A stretch of 64,000 bases of DNA, from assembly GCA_902541285.1 (NCBI GenBank), contig CACBQD010000003.1:17455-81454 (forward strand), given 5' to 3'. Positions 9,434 through 18,382 of this stretch are shown here, one piece after another; position 1 is the stretch's first letter; each line of letters starts with the position of its first letter. Source of the stretch: an uncultured Pelagibacteraceae bacterium. GTDB lineage: Bacteria; Pseudomonadota; Alphaproteobacteria; Pelagibacterales; Pelagibacteraceae. The position numbers and the translations under genes are program-made. The notes beneath the pieces were generated by a model that was not told the origin of the DNA, did no database searches, and saw only the letters and a program-made list of their open reading frames with translations.

Positions 9434-10016
9434 AAAAATTATATTAATCGCGATTTTCATATTTATTTCAGGATGTGTTGGATATTCATCCACTGGAGTT
9501 TTGGGTACAGGAGTTTCTATAGCAATGGATCCAAGGACTATCGGAACTCAAATTGATGACTCTTTAATGCAAAAGAACTTAAGAGCAAAATTAATATTAA
9601 TGGATAGTGGTTATATATTAAAAGTAAAGACCAAAGTCTTGGATGGTAGAATATTTATAACCGGTAAAGTGAACACAGTAGAAGAGAAATTAAAAATTAC
9701 AAAACTAGCTTGGGAAATTAAAGGGGCAAGATCAGTAAAAAATGATTTAAAAATTAAGGAAGAATTTAATTTCAAACAAACTGCTAAAGATGTACTTATA
9801 ACCTCCCAATTAAGAACTGCTTTGATAACAAATAAAATAATAAAGTCGGCTAATTATGATATCGATACATATAAGAAAATTATTTATGTTTATGGAATTT
9901 CACAAAATGAAGATGAAAGAGCTGAAGTTATTAATGAAGCTAAGAAAGTTCTTGATGTTGAAGATGTTATCACCAGCATTTTTTTAGTTGAAGACCTTAG
10001 AGTGGTAAAAAATTAA
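9423..10016 (+). CDS. BON-domain lipoprotein, DolP (YraP)-like
   Basis: A 197-residue secreted lipoprotein. The signal peptide KKIILIAIFIFISGC ends in a lipobox (ISGC, Cys at about residue 17). Two BON domains follow: one around DSLMQKNLRAKLILMDSGY to WEIKGARSVKNDLKI, the second around DVLITSQLRTALI to AKKVLDVEDVIT. Family knowledge: E. coli DolP (YraP), encoded near rsmI, is an outer-membrane lipoprotein needed for envelope integrity. The same neighbourhood here supports the assignment. It overlaps rsmI by 11 nt and meets the malic enzyme gene tail to tail with a 4-nt overlap. Confidence 0.85.
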   Translation: MKLKKIILIAIFIFISGCVGYSSTGVLGTGVSIAMDPRTIGTQIDDSLMQKNLRAKLILMDSGYILKVKTKVLDGRIFITGKVNTVEEKLKITKLAWEIKGARSVKNDLKIKEEFNFKQTAKDVLITSQLRTALITNKIIKSANYDIDTYKKIIYVYGISQNEDERAEVINEAKKVLDVEDVITSIFLVEDLRVVKN

Positions 10017-12301
10017 TTTGGTTTTTTATAACTAATTACTCCTGCTGAATACGCTGCCACAGATGCTAAGTTTAATATATCAGATGTTGAGGATCTTAAT
10101 GGAGCAATTTCAATTGCTTGACCTAAACCGATTAATAGTGGTCCGATAACTTTAGCGCCGCCTAAAGTTTTCATTATTTTATATGTTATGGCAGCACTAT
10201 GTTGTCCAGGCATAATTAATATATTTGCATTACCCACAATCTCAGAGAATGGATAAAGGTCCTTATACTCATCACTTAAAGCCACATCAGGCTGCATATC
10301 CCCATCAAACTTAAAGTTAACTTTTTTATTTCTTAAAATTTCTACTGCATCTCTTATATGTTTAGTTCTAGTAGTAATTGGTTGGCCGAATGTTGAGTGT
10401 GAAAGAAAAGCAACTTTTGGTTCAAAACCAAATAATTTCGCGACTCTAGATGCAGAAATAGCTATTTCAGATAACTGCTCAGAGGTTGGATGCTCATGAA
10501 CACTTGTGTCTGCAATAAAGACAGTTTTGCCTTTATTGACAATCATGTTCAACCCAAACATAATTTCTCCTGGTCTAGCATCTATGACCTTTTTTACTTT
10601 CTCAAGAGATTGTCCATACCTTCTCGAATTACCGGTAACCATTGCATCAGCATCACCACATGCAACCATGCAAGAACCCCAAATAACTCTGTCATTTCTA
10701 ACCATCTTATCACAATCTCTTTCAAGCAATCCCTCTTTTCTTTGAAGTTTATTAAATAGATAATTCACATATTTTTTACGTTTGTCGCCTAAAGTAGAGT
10801 TTACAATCTCAATATCAAAGTTTTCTCCGTAACCAATCTCTCTCAGTTTTTCTTTAACCACTTTTTCTTTAGCAACCAGAATAGGTGTGCCTAGGCCACT
10901 ATTTTTAAATGCTATAGCTGCTTTTAAAGTATTTTCATCTTCACCATCAGCAAATACAACTTTTTTGTTCGTTTTTTTAATTTGGTTATTTATTCCCTGC
11001 ATAATTGTTACAGATGGATCAAGCCTTTGTTTTAGCTGTTCAGAATATTGATCAAAATTTTCTATTTTTTTTCTAGCAACTCCAGATTTAATGGCTGCTT
11101 TTGCTACTGCTAATGGTATAACGCTTATTAAACGTGGGTCAAAAGTAGATGGAATGATATATTCTTTTCCATAATTAGGTCTTTCACCACCCATTGCAGC
11201 TGCGACCTCATCAGGCACAAATTCTCTTGCAAGTGAGGCGATAGCATTAGCTGCCGCAACTTTCATTTCTTCATTAATAGTTTTTGCTCTAACATCTAAT
11301 GCTCCCCTAAATATGTAAGGAAACCCAATTAAATTATTTACTTGATTTGGATAATCGGATCTACCCGTTGCTATAATTGCATCATTTCTCACTTCTTCTA
11401 TTTCTTCTGGTTTAATTTCAGGATCTGGATTTGCGCAAGCAAATATAATTGGATTTTTCGCCATTTTTTTTACCATACTCTTTTTAACAACACCTGCTGC
11501 GGATAAGCCTAAAAATACATCTGCATTTTTCATCGCATCGTCTAAACTTTTATCCTTAGTTTCTACTGCAAATTCTTTTTTCCAAGAATTAATATCTTTT
11601 CTATTTTTATTTATTACGCCCTTTGTATCCAACATCTTAATATTATTTTTTGGAATACCGGTGCTTCTAAATAATTTTGCGCATGCCATAGCTGCAGCAC
11701 CTGCACCATTAATCACTATTTTAATTTTTTTTAAGTTTTTTTTTGCAATATCAACTGCATTAATTAGTGCGGCTGTTGTAATGATTGCAGTTCCATGTTG
11801 ATCATCATGAAACACAGGAATATCTAGAATTTTTTTTAATTCTTCTTCAATTATAAAACAGTTTGGAGCTGCAATGTCCTCAAGATTTATACCACCAAAA
11901 CTTTTTGCGATATGTTTTATTGAATTAATTATTTCTTTTGTATCTTCTGTATCTATTTCTAAATCTATAGAGTCTATATCTGCAAATCTTTTAAATAGAA
12001 CAGCTTTTCCTTCCATCACTGGTTTTGATGCTATCGCACCCAAATTTCCTAGCCCTAATATTGCTGATCCATTACTAATTACTGCAACTAGATTTCCTTT
12101 AGTAGTATATTCATATGCCAACTCAGGATTATCGGCTATTGCCTTTACAGGAGCCGCAACACCAGGAGAATAAGCTAAGGCCAGATCTCTTTTTGTAGTT
12201 ACCGGCTTAGATGAAACGATCTCTATTTTGCCAGATTTATCATTAGTATGAAAATCTAAAGCTTCTTTATCAGAATAATGTTCAATTTTGTTTTTTTTCA
12301 T
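10013..12301 (-). CDS. maeB: NADP-dependent malic enzyme with C-terminal phosphotransacetylase-like domain
   Basis: Oxidatively decarboxylates malate to pyruvate, linking the TCA cycle to pyruvate and NADPH. Residues ~1-430 are the malic enzyme: LAYSPGVAAP near residue 45, the metal-binding DDQHGTAIIT and the nucleotide-binding VINGAGAAAMACAKL. Residues ~430-762 resemble phosphate acetyltransferase, with MVTGNSRRYGQSLEKV and MPGQHSAAITYKIM. In MaeB-type enzymes this domain is regulatory (acetyl-CoA sensing) rather than catalytic. The 762-residue length is normal for MaeB. It diverges from murJ across 44 bp. Confidence 0.95.
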   Translation of the reverse strand: MKKNKIEHYSDKEALDFHTNDKSGKIEIVSSKPVTTKRDLALAYSPGVAAPVKAIADNPELAYEYTTKGNLVAVISNGSAILGLGNLGAIASKPVMEGKAVLFKRFADIDSIDLEIDTEDTKEIINSIKHIAKSFGGINLEDIAAPNCFIIEEELKKILDIPVFHDDQHGTAIITTAALINAVDIAKKNLKKIKIVINGAGAAAMACAKLFRSTGIPKNNIKMLDTKGVINKNRKDINSWKKEFAVETKDKSLDDAMKNADVFLGLSAAGVVKKSMVKKMAKNPIIFACANPDPEIKPEEIEEVRNDAIIATGRSDYPNQVNNLIGFPYIFRGALDVRAKTINEEMKVAAANAIASLAREFVPDEVAAAMGGERPNYGKEYIIPSTFDPRLISVIPLAVAKAAIKSGVARKKIENFDQYSEQLKQRLDPSVTIMQGINNQIKKTNKKVVFADGEDENTLKAAIAFKNSGLGTPILVAKEKVVKEKLREIGYGENFDIEIVNSTLGDKRKKYVNYLFNKLQRKEGLLERDCDKMVRNDRVIWGSCMVACGDADAMVTGNSRRYGQSLEKVKKVIDARPGEIMFGLNMIVNKGKTVFIADTSVHEHPTSEQLSEIAISASRVAKLFGFEPKVAFLSHSTFGQPITTRTKHIRDAVEILRNKKVNFKFDGDMQPDVALSDEYKDLYPFSEIVGNANILIMPGQHSAAITYKIMKTLGGAKVIGPLLIGLGQAIEIAPLRSSTSDILNLASVAAYSAGVISYKKPN

Positions 12302-12345
12302 TATTTGTTTAGATATACAAAAGGATTAAGTTAGTAATATGATTT

Positions 12346-13872
12346 ATGAATTTAATTAAGTCAACAGGCACGTTTAGTCTGTTTGTTATACTAAGCAGAA
12401 TATTAGGATACATTAGAGACTTTTTTATAGCTATTTATCTTGGTTCGGGACCAATTGCTGATGCATTCTTCGTAGCATTTAGAATACCAAACACTTTTAG
12501 AAGATTGTTTGCAGAAGGTACTTTTAATGCAGCATTTGTTCCATCTTATACATCAGAACTTTTGTCTAGTAAAAAAAAAGCTCAGAAATTTGCAAACTCA
12601 GTATTTAATTTATTGGTCTTAGCGCTTTTAAGTCTAACAATACTAATCGAGATTTTTATGCCAAGCTTTATAAAATTGATTGCTCCTGGCTTTTCAGATT
12701 TAGATGAAAAGTTCAAATTAGCAGTTGATTTAACAAGAATTACTTTTCCATTTTTAATTTTTATAAGTTTAGCCTCTTTTTTTTCAGCAATTTTAAATTC
12801 TCATAACAAATTTGCCGTCGCAGCAGCAGCCCCACTTTTTTTAAATATAATATTAATAATATGTTTCCTAATTATAAAAAATGATACAGATTTAGTTTAC
12901 TATCTAAGTTATGCAATAACATTTGCGGGAATTATACAATTTTTATTTTTAATTATTTTTACTAGAAAATATTTTTATCCAAATTTTAAATTCAATTTTC
13001 AAATTGATAATAAAATAAAATTTTTTTTTAGAAAACTCTTGCCCAGTATATTTTCGTCTGGCGTTACTCAGATTAATATATTAGTTGGTACAATAATTGC
13101 CTCTTTCCAAGCAAGTGCTGTTTCATATTTATATTATGCAGATAGGATATACCAGATAAACTTAGCTATAGCAGGGATTGCAATCGGTATAATTATTCTG
13201 CCTAACTTAAGTAGATATGTAAAGAGTAAAGACAAAGTAAAATTGGAAATTTTACAAAATAAGTCTTTGGAGTTGAGTTTATTTTTAAGTCTTCCAGCTA
13301 CCCTAGCATTAATTATTGCTTCTGAAGAAATTGTTTCTGGGCTTTTTGGATATGGATCTTTTAATGAAGAAAGTGTTAAAAATTCAGCTCTTGCATTATT
13401 TTATTTTGCATTAGGCCTACCTGCATTCTCAATGATAAAAATATTTTCAAGTTTTATATTTGCCAGAAATGATACAAAAACACCTTTTTACTTTTCATTG
13501 ATTTCTGTAATTTTAAATATTGTTATTAGTGTATCTTTATTTAGTAAAATAGGTTTTATTATAATTCCTATAGCAACAACTATTTCTTCATGGTTGAATG
13601 GTTTCTTACTAATGGTATTTACTCTAAATAAAAATTATTTTAATTTCAATAACTTGTTTTTTATACAACTTTTTAAAATATCAATTTCAAATTTGATTTG
13701 TTTGGGATTATTTAAAATATTGATAAATTATTTTGGCAATTATTTTATATTTTCAAATAGTTATAAATTTTTAGCAATTATATTATTAGTTCTTTTAACA
13801 TTTGCTTTTTATTTGCTGATTTCAATACTCATTAAGGCCTTTAAAATATCTGATATTAAATTAAACTATTAA
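12346..13872 (+). CDS. murJ: Lipid II flippase MurJ
   Basis: A 508-residue polytopic inner-membrane protein of the MOP exporter superfamily that flips lipid II for peptidoglycan synthesis. The N-terminal signature reads TGTFSLFVILSRILGYIRD, followed by DAFFVAFRIPNTFRRLFAEGTFNAAFVP with the Arg residues needed for lipid II transport. About 13-14 hydrophobic segments can be counted. The gene begins 44 bp from the divergent maeB and is followed after 3 nt by trpS. Confidence 0.95.
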   Translation: MNLIKSTGTFSLFVILSRILGYIRDFFIAIYLGSGPIADAFFVAFRIPNTFRRLFAEGTFNAAFVPSYTSELLSSKKKAQKFANSVFNLLVLALLSLTILIEIFMPSFIKLIAPGFSDLDEKFKLAVDLTRITFPFLIFISLASFFSAILNSHNKFAVAAAAPLFLNIILIICFLIIKNDTDLVYYLSYAITFAGIIQFLFLIIFTRKYFYPNFKFNFQIDNKIKFFFRKLLPSIFSSGVTQINILVGTIIASFQASAVSYLYYADRIYQINLAIAGIAIGIIILPNLSRYVKSKDKVKLEILQNKSLELSLFLSLPATLALIIASEEIVSGLFGYGSFNEESVKNSALALFYFALGLPAFSMIKIFSSFIFARNDTKTPFYFSLISVILNIVISVSLFSKIGFIIIPIATTISSWLNGFLLMVFTLNKNYFNFNNLFFIQLFKISISNLICLGLFKILINYFGNYFIFSNSYKFLAIILLVLLTFAFYLLISILIKAFKISDIKLNY

Positions 13873-13875
13873 ATT

Positions 13876-14877
13876 ATGTCTAAAAAAATTTTTTCTGGAG
13901 TTCAACCAACGGGAAATTTGCATCTTGGTAATTATATAGGTGCTATAAAAAACTTTGTAGATTTACAAAATATTCAAGAAAACAATTGTATCTTTTGTGT
14001 TGTTGATCTTCATGCCATCACTGTAATGCAAGATCCAATAGAGTTAAAAAATAATATTAGAGAGACAGCGGCAGCATTTATCGCAAGCGGTATTGATCCA
14101 AAAAATAGTATAATATTTAATCAATCTTTAGTTCCCGCACATTCTGAGGGCTCTTGGATTTTAGGATGTGTAGCCAGAATGGGATGGCTTAATAGAATGA
14201 CACAATTCAAAGAAAAAGCCGGAAAAGATAAGGAAAAAGCTAGTGTTGGTTTATATATTTATCCAGTTCTAATGGCCTCTGATATTCTTTTATACGACGC
14301 TACTCATGTACCGGTTGGAGATGATCAAAAACAGCATCTAGAACTCTGCAGAGATATAGCTCAAAAATTTAATAACGAATATAAATGCCCAGATTTTTTA
14401 AGACCACCTGAGCCTCTTATACAAAAACATTTTTCAAGAATAATGAGTTTAAAAGATGGAACAAAAAAAATGAGCAAGTCAGATATTGCTGAAGGAAGTA
14501 GGATCAACCTAACAGACACTGAGGATCAAATTATTAACAAAATAAAAAAAGCAAAAACCGATAATGATACTTTACCTGGAAATGAAAATGGGCTTAAGGG
14601 TAGACCTGAAGCAGAAAATTTAATGGGTATTTACTCTAGCTTAAGAAATCAAAATATTACTGATACATTAAATGAATTTGAGGGAAAAAATTTCTCTGAT
14701 TTAAAAAATAAATTATCTGAAATTATTATAACTAAGCTGTCACCCATATCAAAAGAAATAAAAAAATTGTTGTCAGATAAAAATTATATAGATCAAATTT
14801 TAAAAGATGGAGCAGTAAAAGCAGAAGATATTTCTTCTAACAAAGTTAAAAAGTTAAAAGAAATAGTGGGTTTTTAA
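13876..14877 (+). CDS. trpS: Tryptophanyl-tRNA synthetase
   Basis: Class I aminoacyl-tRNA synthetase charging tRNA-Trp. The HIGH-like motif is in [18 protein letters not shown] (residues 6-23) and the KMSKS loop in KKMSKSD (about residue 197). The 333-residue length is normal. The start codon lies 3 nt after the murJ stop, so it is probably in the same transcript. The C-terminal region with [20 protein letters not shown] forms the usual helical anticodon-recognition tail. Confidence 0.97.
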   Translation: MSKKIFSGVQPTGNLHLGNYIGAIKNFVDLQNIQENNCIFCVVDLHAITVMQDPIELKNNIRETAAAFIASGIDPKNSIIFNQSLVPAHSEGSWILGCVARMGWLNRMTQFKEKAGKDKEKASVGLYIYPVLMASDILLYDATHVPVGDDQKQHLELCRDIAQKFNNEYKCPDFLRPPEPLIQKHFSRIMSLKDGTKKMSKSDIAEGSRINLTDTEDQIINKIKKAKTDNDTLPGNENGLKGRPEAENLMGIYSSLRNQNITDTLNEFEGKNFSDLKNKLSEIIITKLSPISKEIKKLLSDKNYIDQILKDGAVKAEDISSNKVKKLKEIVGF

Positions 14878-14914
14878 TCATTTAATATTTTGAAATAAAC
14901 AGTATATAAAACTT

Positions 14915-15457
14915 ATGTTTATACAAACCGAAAATACACCAAACCCAAATTCATTAAAGTTTCTACCTGGTAGAAAGGTATCTAATGATGGTCCTTTAGA
15001 AGTTTTAAATCAGGAAGATACAAATAATTTATTGATAAAGAATCTATTACAAATAAATGGAGTAACTGGAGTATTTTTAGGGGAAGACTTTTTTTCGATA
15101 AATAAAGAAGAAAGTAAGAAATGGGAAGATATTCAGCATATTGTTATATCTTATGTTAATGAGCATTATGCAAATGGTAATACTTGCATTATAGATAAAA
15201 CTAATGAAGAAGAGCAGAACAAAAATTATTCAGAGATTGAAAAAAAAATAATAAGTATTCTAGATTCTAAAATCAGACCTGCTGTTGCAAGAGATGGAGG
15301 AGATATAAAGTTTCAAGAATTCAAGGATGGAAAAGTTAAAGTTTTGTTAAAAGGCAGTTGTTCAGGTTGTCCATCTTCAACTCTCACTTTAAAAAAAGGT
15401 GTAGAAAACTTGCTTTGTCATTACATTCCTGAAGTTAAAGAAGTTTTAGCTGTATAA
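14915..15457 (+). CDS. Nfu/NifU-like iron-sulfur cluster carrier
   Basis: A 180-residue iron-sulfur delivery protein. The N-terminal Nfu domain starts FIQTENTPNPNSLKFLPG. The C-terminal NifU-like domain (about residues 105-178) contains PAVARDGGDIKF and the cluster-binding CSGCPSSTLTLKKGVE with the CxxC pair. Family knowledge: Nfu dimers carry a [4Fe-4S] cluster to targets such as aconitase and radical-SAM enzymes; MiaB, such a target, is encoded at 18.4 kb. In alphaproteobacteria nfu commonly precedes tsaB; here two cell-envelope genes lie between them. Confidence 0.93.
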   Translation: MFIQTENTPNPNSLKFLPGRKVSNDGPLEVLNQEDTNNLLIKNLLQINGVTGVFLGEDFFSINKEESKKWEDIQHIVISYVNEHYANGNTCIIDKTNEEEQNKNYSEIEKKIISILDSKIRPAVARDGGDIKFQEFKDGKVKVLLKGSCSGCPSSTLTLKKGVENLLCHYIPEVKEVLAV

Positions 15458-15485
15458 ATAATTAATAATAATTATATTGAAACTA

Positions 15486-16577
15486 ATGGTTAGGCGTACA
15501 AAAAATAAAATTATTAAACAAAATCGAAAGAAAAATAATATATTTAGATTTTCAGTAATCAGTCTTTTAGTGATTTTCTCATTTTTTACATTACCTTCTA
15601 TAAATATTTTTTTAGATAAAAATTTTAATTTCAAAAAATCTGTAATCTCAAATGCTGGTGTAAATTTTGACCATGAACTAGAAAAAAGAAAAAAAATCCT
15701 TGATGGAGATAAAGAAACTAAAACAAATAAACTTAATCTGAAAAATATTTTTGCTGATATTGATTTTTTCAGTACAGATGATGAGGGCCAAAATTCAATA
15801 AGATTTGATGCAAGAACAATTGAGCAATTGTTTAAAGATACAAATTATAATCTTGAAAGAGTTAGAGAGACTAAGTTAGTGAATATAGGTAATAAAATTG
15901 ATCATCTTCCAAAAGAGATTAAAAGCATTGAAAACTCAAAAAAAAGAAAAAAACTATTTATCCAAATAGTTTTGCCATTAATCGTAGAAGAGAATGCTAA
16001 AATTCGACTTGATAGAAAGGAATTATTTAGAATATTGGGCAAAAATATTAATACGCAAAAAGAAAAGAATTGGTTAAAAGAAAAATTTAAACAATATGGT
16101 TTAAGAGATGGAGATTTTTATTCTTTGAAAATTAGAATGGATGAAATACCTGTCTCCCTAGCACTTGCTCAAGCTGCTAAAGAAACTGGATGGGGTACAT
16201 CGAGATTTGCACAAGAGGGTAATGCATTATTTGGACAATGGACATGGAATGGTGAAGGAATTAGACCAGCAGGTGTGGATAAAGATGCAAAACACAAAGT
16301 TGCGAAATTTGCAGTCCTTAAAGCATCAGTTAGAGCATATCAGCGAAATTTAAATACTCATAGCAGTTATATCGAATTTAGAAAAGAAAGAGCAATTCAA
16401 AGGGACAACGATGAAAAATTAGACAGTTTAAAGCTGGTAAATTATTTAGATAAATACGCAGAGACAGGGCAACAATACATTGACGTGTTAAAACAAATTA
16501 TAAAGCAAAATTCTCTTACAGATTTTGATGATGTAAATGTAATGCCTACAAGTAACAAAACTAAAAAATTAATTTAA
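15486..16577 (+). CDS. Bax-like glucosaminidase-domain protein
   Basis: Probable periplasmic peptidoglycan hydrolase. After a basic N-terminus and one transmembrane segment (FRFSVISLLVIFSFFTLPSI) comes a long linker, then a mannosyl-glycoprotein endo-beta-N-acetylglucosaminidase fold. Its signature is LALAQAAKETGWGTSRFAQEG with catalytic Glu, followed by NALFGQWTW and a C-terminal AETGQQYIDVLKQII helix. This arrangement matches the proteobacterial Bax family. I prefer ATG 15486 (363 residues); a TTG at 15477 in the same frame would add three residues. It meets the deacetylase gene tail to tail (4-nt overlap), so two cell-wall or glycan enzymes are side by side. Confidence 0.85.
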   Translation: MVRRTKNKIIKQNRKKNNIFRFSVISLLVIFSFFTLPSINIFLDKNFNFKKSVISNAGVNFDHELEKRKKILDGDKETKTNKLNLKNIFADIDFFSTDDEGQNSIRFDARTIEQLFKDTNYNLERVRETKLVNIGNKIDHLPKEIKSIENSKKRKKLFIQIVLPLIVEENAKIRLDRKELFRILGKNINTQKEKNWLKEKFKQYGLRDGDFYSLKIRMDEIPVSLALAQAAKETGWGTSRFAQEGNALFGQWTWNGEGIRPAGVDKDAKHKVAKFAVLKASVRAYQRNLNTHSSYIEFRKERAIQRDNDEKLDSLKLVNYLDKYAETGQQYIDVLKQIIKQNSLTDFDDVNVMPTSNKTKKLI

Positions 16578-17626
16578 TTTTGAACAAATTGGAAACCTGA
16601 AAATCTCCACCCATTTTCATCTTTTAATGAACAGTTGATTCTCCCTCTTCTTTCAATAAATTTTTCTGAAAAATTAATATTTAATATATTGTCGTTCAAG
16701 ATAATTTTTGTTTTTCTCCACTTTGAGCCTTCATTTGAAAAGCAATTAATATTTTCTAAATTTTTTTGATCTTCGAAAAATTCTATCGTCATTTTAGGTG
16801 GGTTTTCTCCATCATTCATAAATTTGTTTTCAGGTTTAATAATTTTATACTGAAGTGGCAAATAAGATATTACTTCTTTAAATCGTTTTATTTCTCCATA
16901 TTTTTCGTTTATAGGGAATCTTGGTAGCTCATATCTATCTTTATTTAAATCAATAACACCTGAATGTTGGCCAAATGCAAATTCAAAATTGTTTGCAATA
17001 TAATTTTTCTGCTCTAAATTATATTCACCAAAGGGATAAGAAAAATAAATTGGATTATATCCCAATTTATTTTTAAAAATTTTAATTGATTCCTCAATAT
17101 CTTCTACAAACTTTTGAAAAGCAAATTTAGTTAAATAATCATGAGAATGCGAATGATTACCAATGTATGCAAAGTTCTCTTTTTCTACTTCTTTTATTTG
17201 GTCCCAACTCATATATCCTTTATTCCCAACCGCCTCTGTTGAGACAAATAAAATAAAAGGAATTTTTTCCTGTTTTAAGATTGGCCATGCGTTTTCATAG
17301 AAAGATGTAAATGCATCATCAATAGTTAATAAAATTTTCTTTTGTTTTTTAACCTTTTCAAAATTTATTGAAAATTCACCAGGATTATAAAAATGTAAAT
17401 TATTTTCTTTTATTAAATTAATATGTTTTTTAAATATATCTAATCTTATATTTGTTGATGGATACTTATTTTCTTCAAATCTATGATACATAATTGCCAA
17501 AACTCCTTGTTCATTCTTAAAATATTTTTTATTTACTACTTCAGCTTTAACGTTTAAAAAAATAATAAAAAAAATGAATACTTTAGTTATTAATGCTGCA
17601 GATGATAAAATTTTATTTTCTCTCAT
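16574..17626 (-). CDS. Exported polysaccharide deacetylase family protein
   Basis: A 350-residue NodB-like carbohydrate esterase. An N-terminal signal or anchor segment (VFIFFIIFLNVKA) is followed by the metal-binding and catalytic motifs: ILLTIDDAFTSFYENAWP (TxDD) and GNHSHSHDYL (HxxxH type), then YFSYPFGEYN. The last ~90 residues form a beta-rich extension with two cysteines. It would deacetylate an N-acetylated glycan in the periplasm; the substrate is unknown. The only plausible ATG at this 5' end overlaps the start of divergent tsaB by 53 nt; no ATG, GTG or TTG lies between 17626 and the signal peptide, so either the overlap is real or the start is a rare codon such as ATT. Confidence 0.85.
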   Translation of the reverse strand: MRENKILSSAALITKVFIFFIIFLNVKAEVVNKKYFKNEQGVLAIMYHRFEENKYPSTNIRLDIFKKHINLIKENNLHFYNPGEFSINFEKVKKQKKILLTIDDAFTSFYENAWPILKQEKIPFILFVSTEAVGNKGYMSWDQIKEVEKENFAYIGNHSHSHDYLTKFAFQKFVEDIEESIKIFKNKLGYNPIYFSYPFGEYNLEQKNYIANNFEFAFGQHSGVIDLNKDRYELPRFPINEKYGEIKRFKEVISYLPLQYKIIKPENKFMNDGENPPKMTIEFFEDQKNLENINCFSNEGSKWRKTKIILNDNILNINFSEKFIERRGRINCSLKDENGWRFSGFQFVQN

Positions 17627-17951
17627 AACGAACTTAGAATCTTATACTACCGCTCATACAAACAGTAGAGAAAATTTTGATAAAATAATGATATTAATTT
17701 TGAATTTTCTTAAAGAGCATGATTCAAATTTAGATAAAATAAGTGAAATATTTGTAAACCAAGGTCCTGGGAAAATCTCAAGCATTAGAAATTCCATAGC
17801 AATTGCTAAAGGCATTGCTTTTGCAAAAAACATTGATTTATATGGATTTTTGAGTGAACATTTAACTGATAAAGATGTAAATCAGTTAGTAAAAACTGAT
17901 AAAAAAAACTTTACAAATATTAATTTGATTAAACCCCTTTACTCGAGTTAA
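17574..17951 (+). CDS. tsaB: TsaB-like tRNA t6A modification protein, short form
   Basis: The 125-residue product matches the N-terminal half of TsaB: NTLVINAADDKILFSL is the first ASKHA strand pair, and NQGPGKISSIRNSIAIAKGIAFAKNI matches the family GPGSFTGLRIGIATAKG segment. Standard TsaB is roughly 200-230 residues, so the second ASKHA lobe is missing. Family role: TsaB partners TsaD and TsaE in forming threonylcarbamoyladenosine on ANN-decoding tRNAs, with the N-terminal lobe forming the TsaD interface. The position before fur and miaB is the expected one, but rimI, usually between tsaB and fur, is absent. The gene ends at an ordinary TAA with no matching remnant seen before fur 8 nt later. 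Confidence 0.8.
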   Translation: MNTLVINAADDKILFSLITNLESYTTAHTNSRENFDKIMILILNFLKEHDSNLDKISEIFVNQGPGKISSIRNSIAIAKGIAFAKNIDLYGFLSEHLTDKDVNQLVKTDKKNFTNINLIKPLYSS

Positions 17952-17959
17952 AATATATT

Positions 17960-18379
17960 ATGTTAGAAACTATTGAAGAAAAATGCCAAAAAAATGGTGT
18001 AAAACTTACAGATCAAAGAAGGATAATCGCAAGAGTAATATCCGAATCTAAAAAAACATATGGAGAATCTGACCATCCAGATGTTGATGAATTATATAAT
18101 AGAGTTTCTCAAATAGATTCTAAAATTAGTATCGCTACTGTTTACAGGACAGTTAAGCTTTTTGAGGAAGCGGGTATATTAACAAAACATGATTTTAAAT
18201 CTGGAAAGGCGAGATATGAATTAAATGATGATCATAATCATTTGATTGATATAAAAACTGGAGAGATAATAGAATTTGTTGATGAAGAAATCGAAGAATT
18301 ACAAAAAAAAATTGCTGATAAATACGGTTATAAGCTTGTTGATCATAAATTAGAACTATACGGTATCAAAAAAAAATAA
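17960..18379 (+). CDS. fur: Fur-family metal-responsive regulator (Fur/Mur type)
   Basis: A 139-residue dimeric repressor. The DNA-binding helix region reads LTDQRRIIARVI to SIATVYRTVKLFEEAGIL (about residues 13-75). The metal-binding region has DDHNHLIDIKTGEIIEF and the dimerisation domain has VDHKLELYGI. Compared with typical HHDHLID, the first His is Asp here. In alphaproteobacteria the Fur protein encoded between tsaB/rimI and miaB is the Fur/Mur branch, which often senses manganese or iron; which metal applies cannot be read from sequence. It sits within an operon, 8 nt after tsaB and 3 nt before miaB. A second Fur-family protein, Irr, is encoded at 33.95 kb. Confidence 0.93.
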   Translation: MLETIEEKCQKNGVKLTDQRRIIARVISESKKTYGESDHPDVDELYNRVSQIDSKISIATVYRTVKLFEEAGILTKHDFKSGKARYELNDDHNHLIDIKTGEIIEFVDEEIEELQKKIADKYGYKLVDHKLELYGIKKK

Positions 18380-18382
18380 TTC

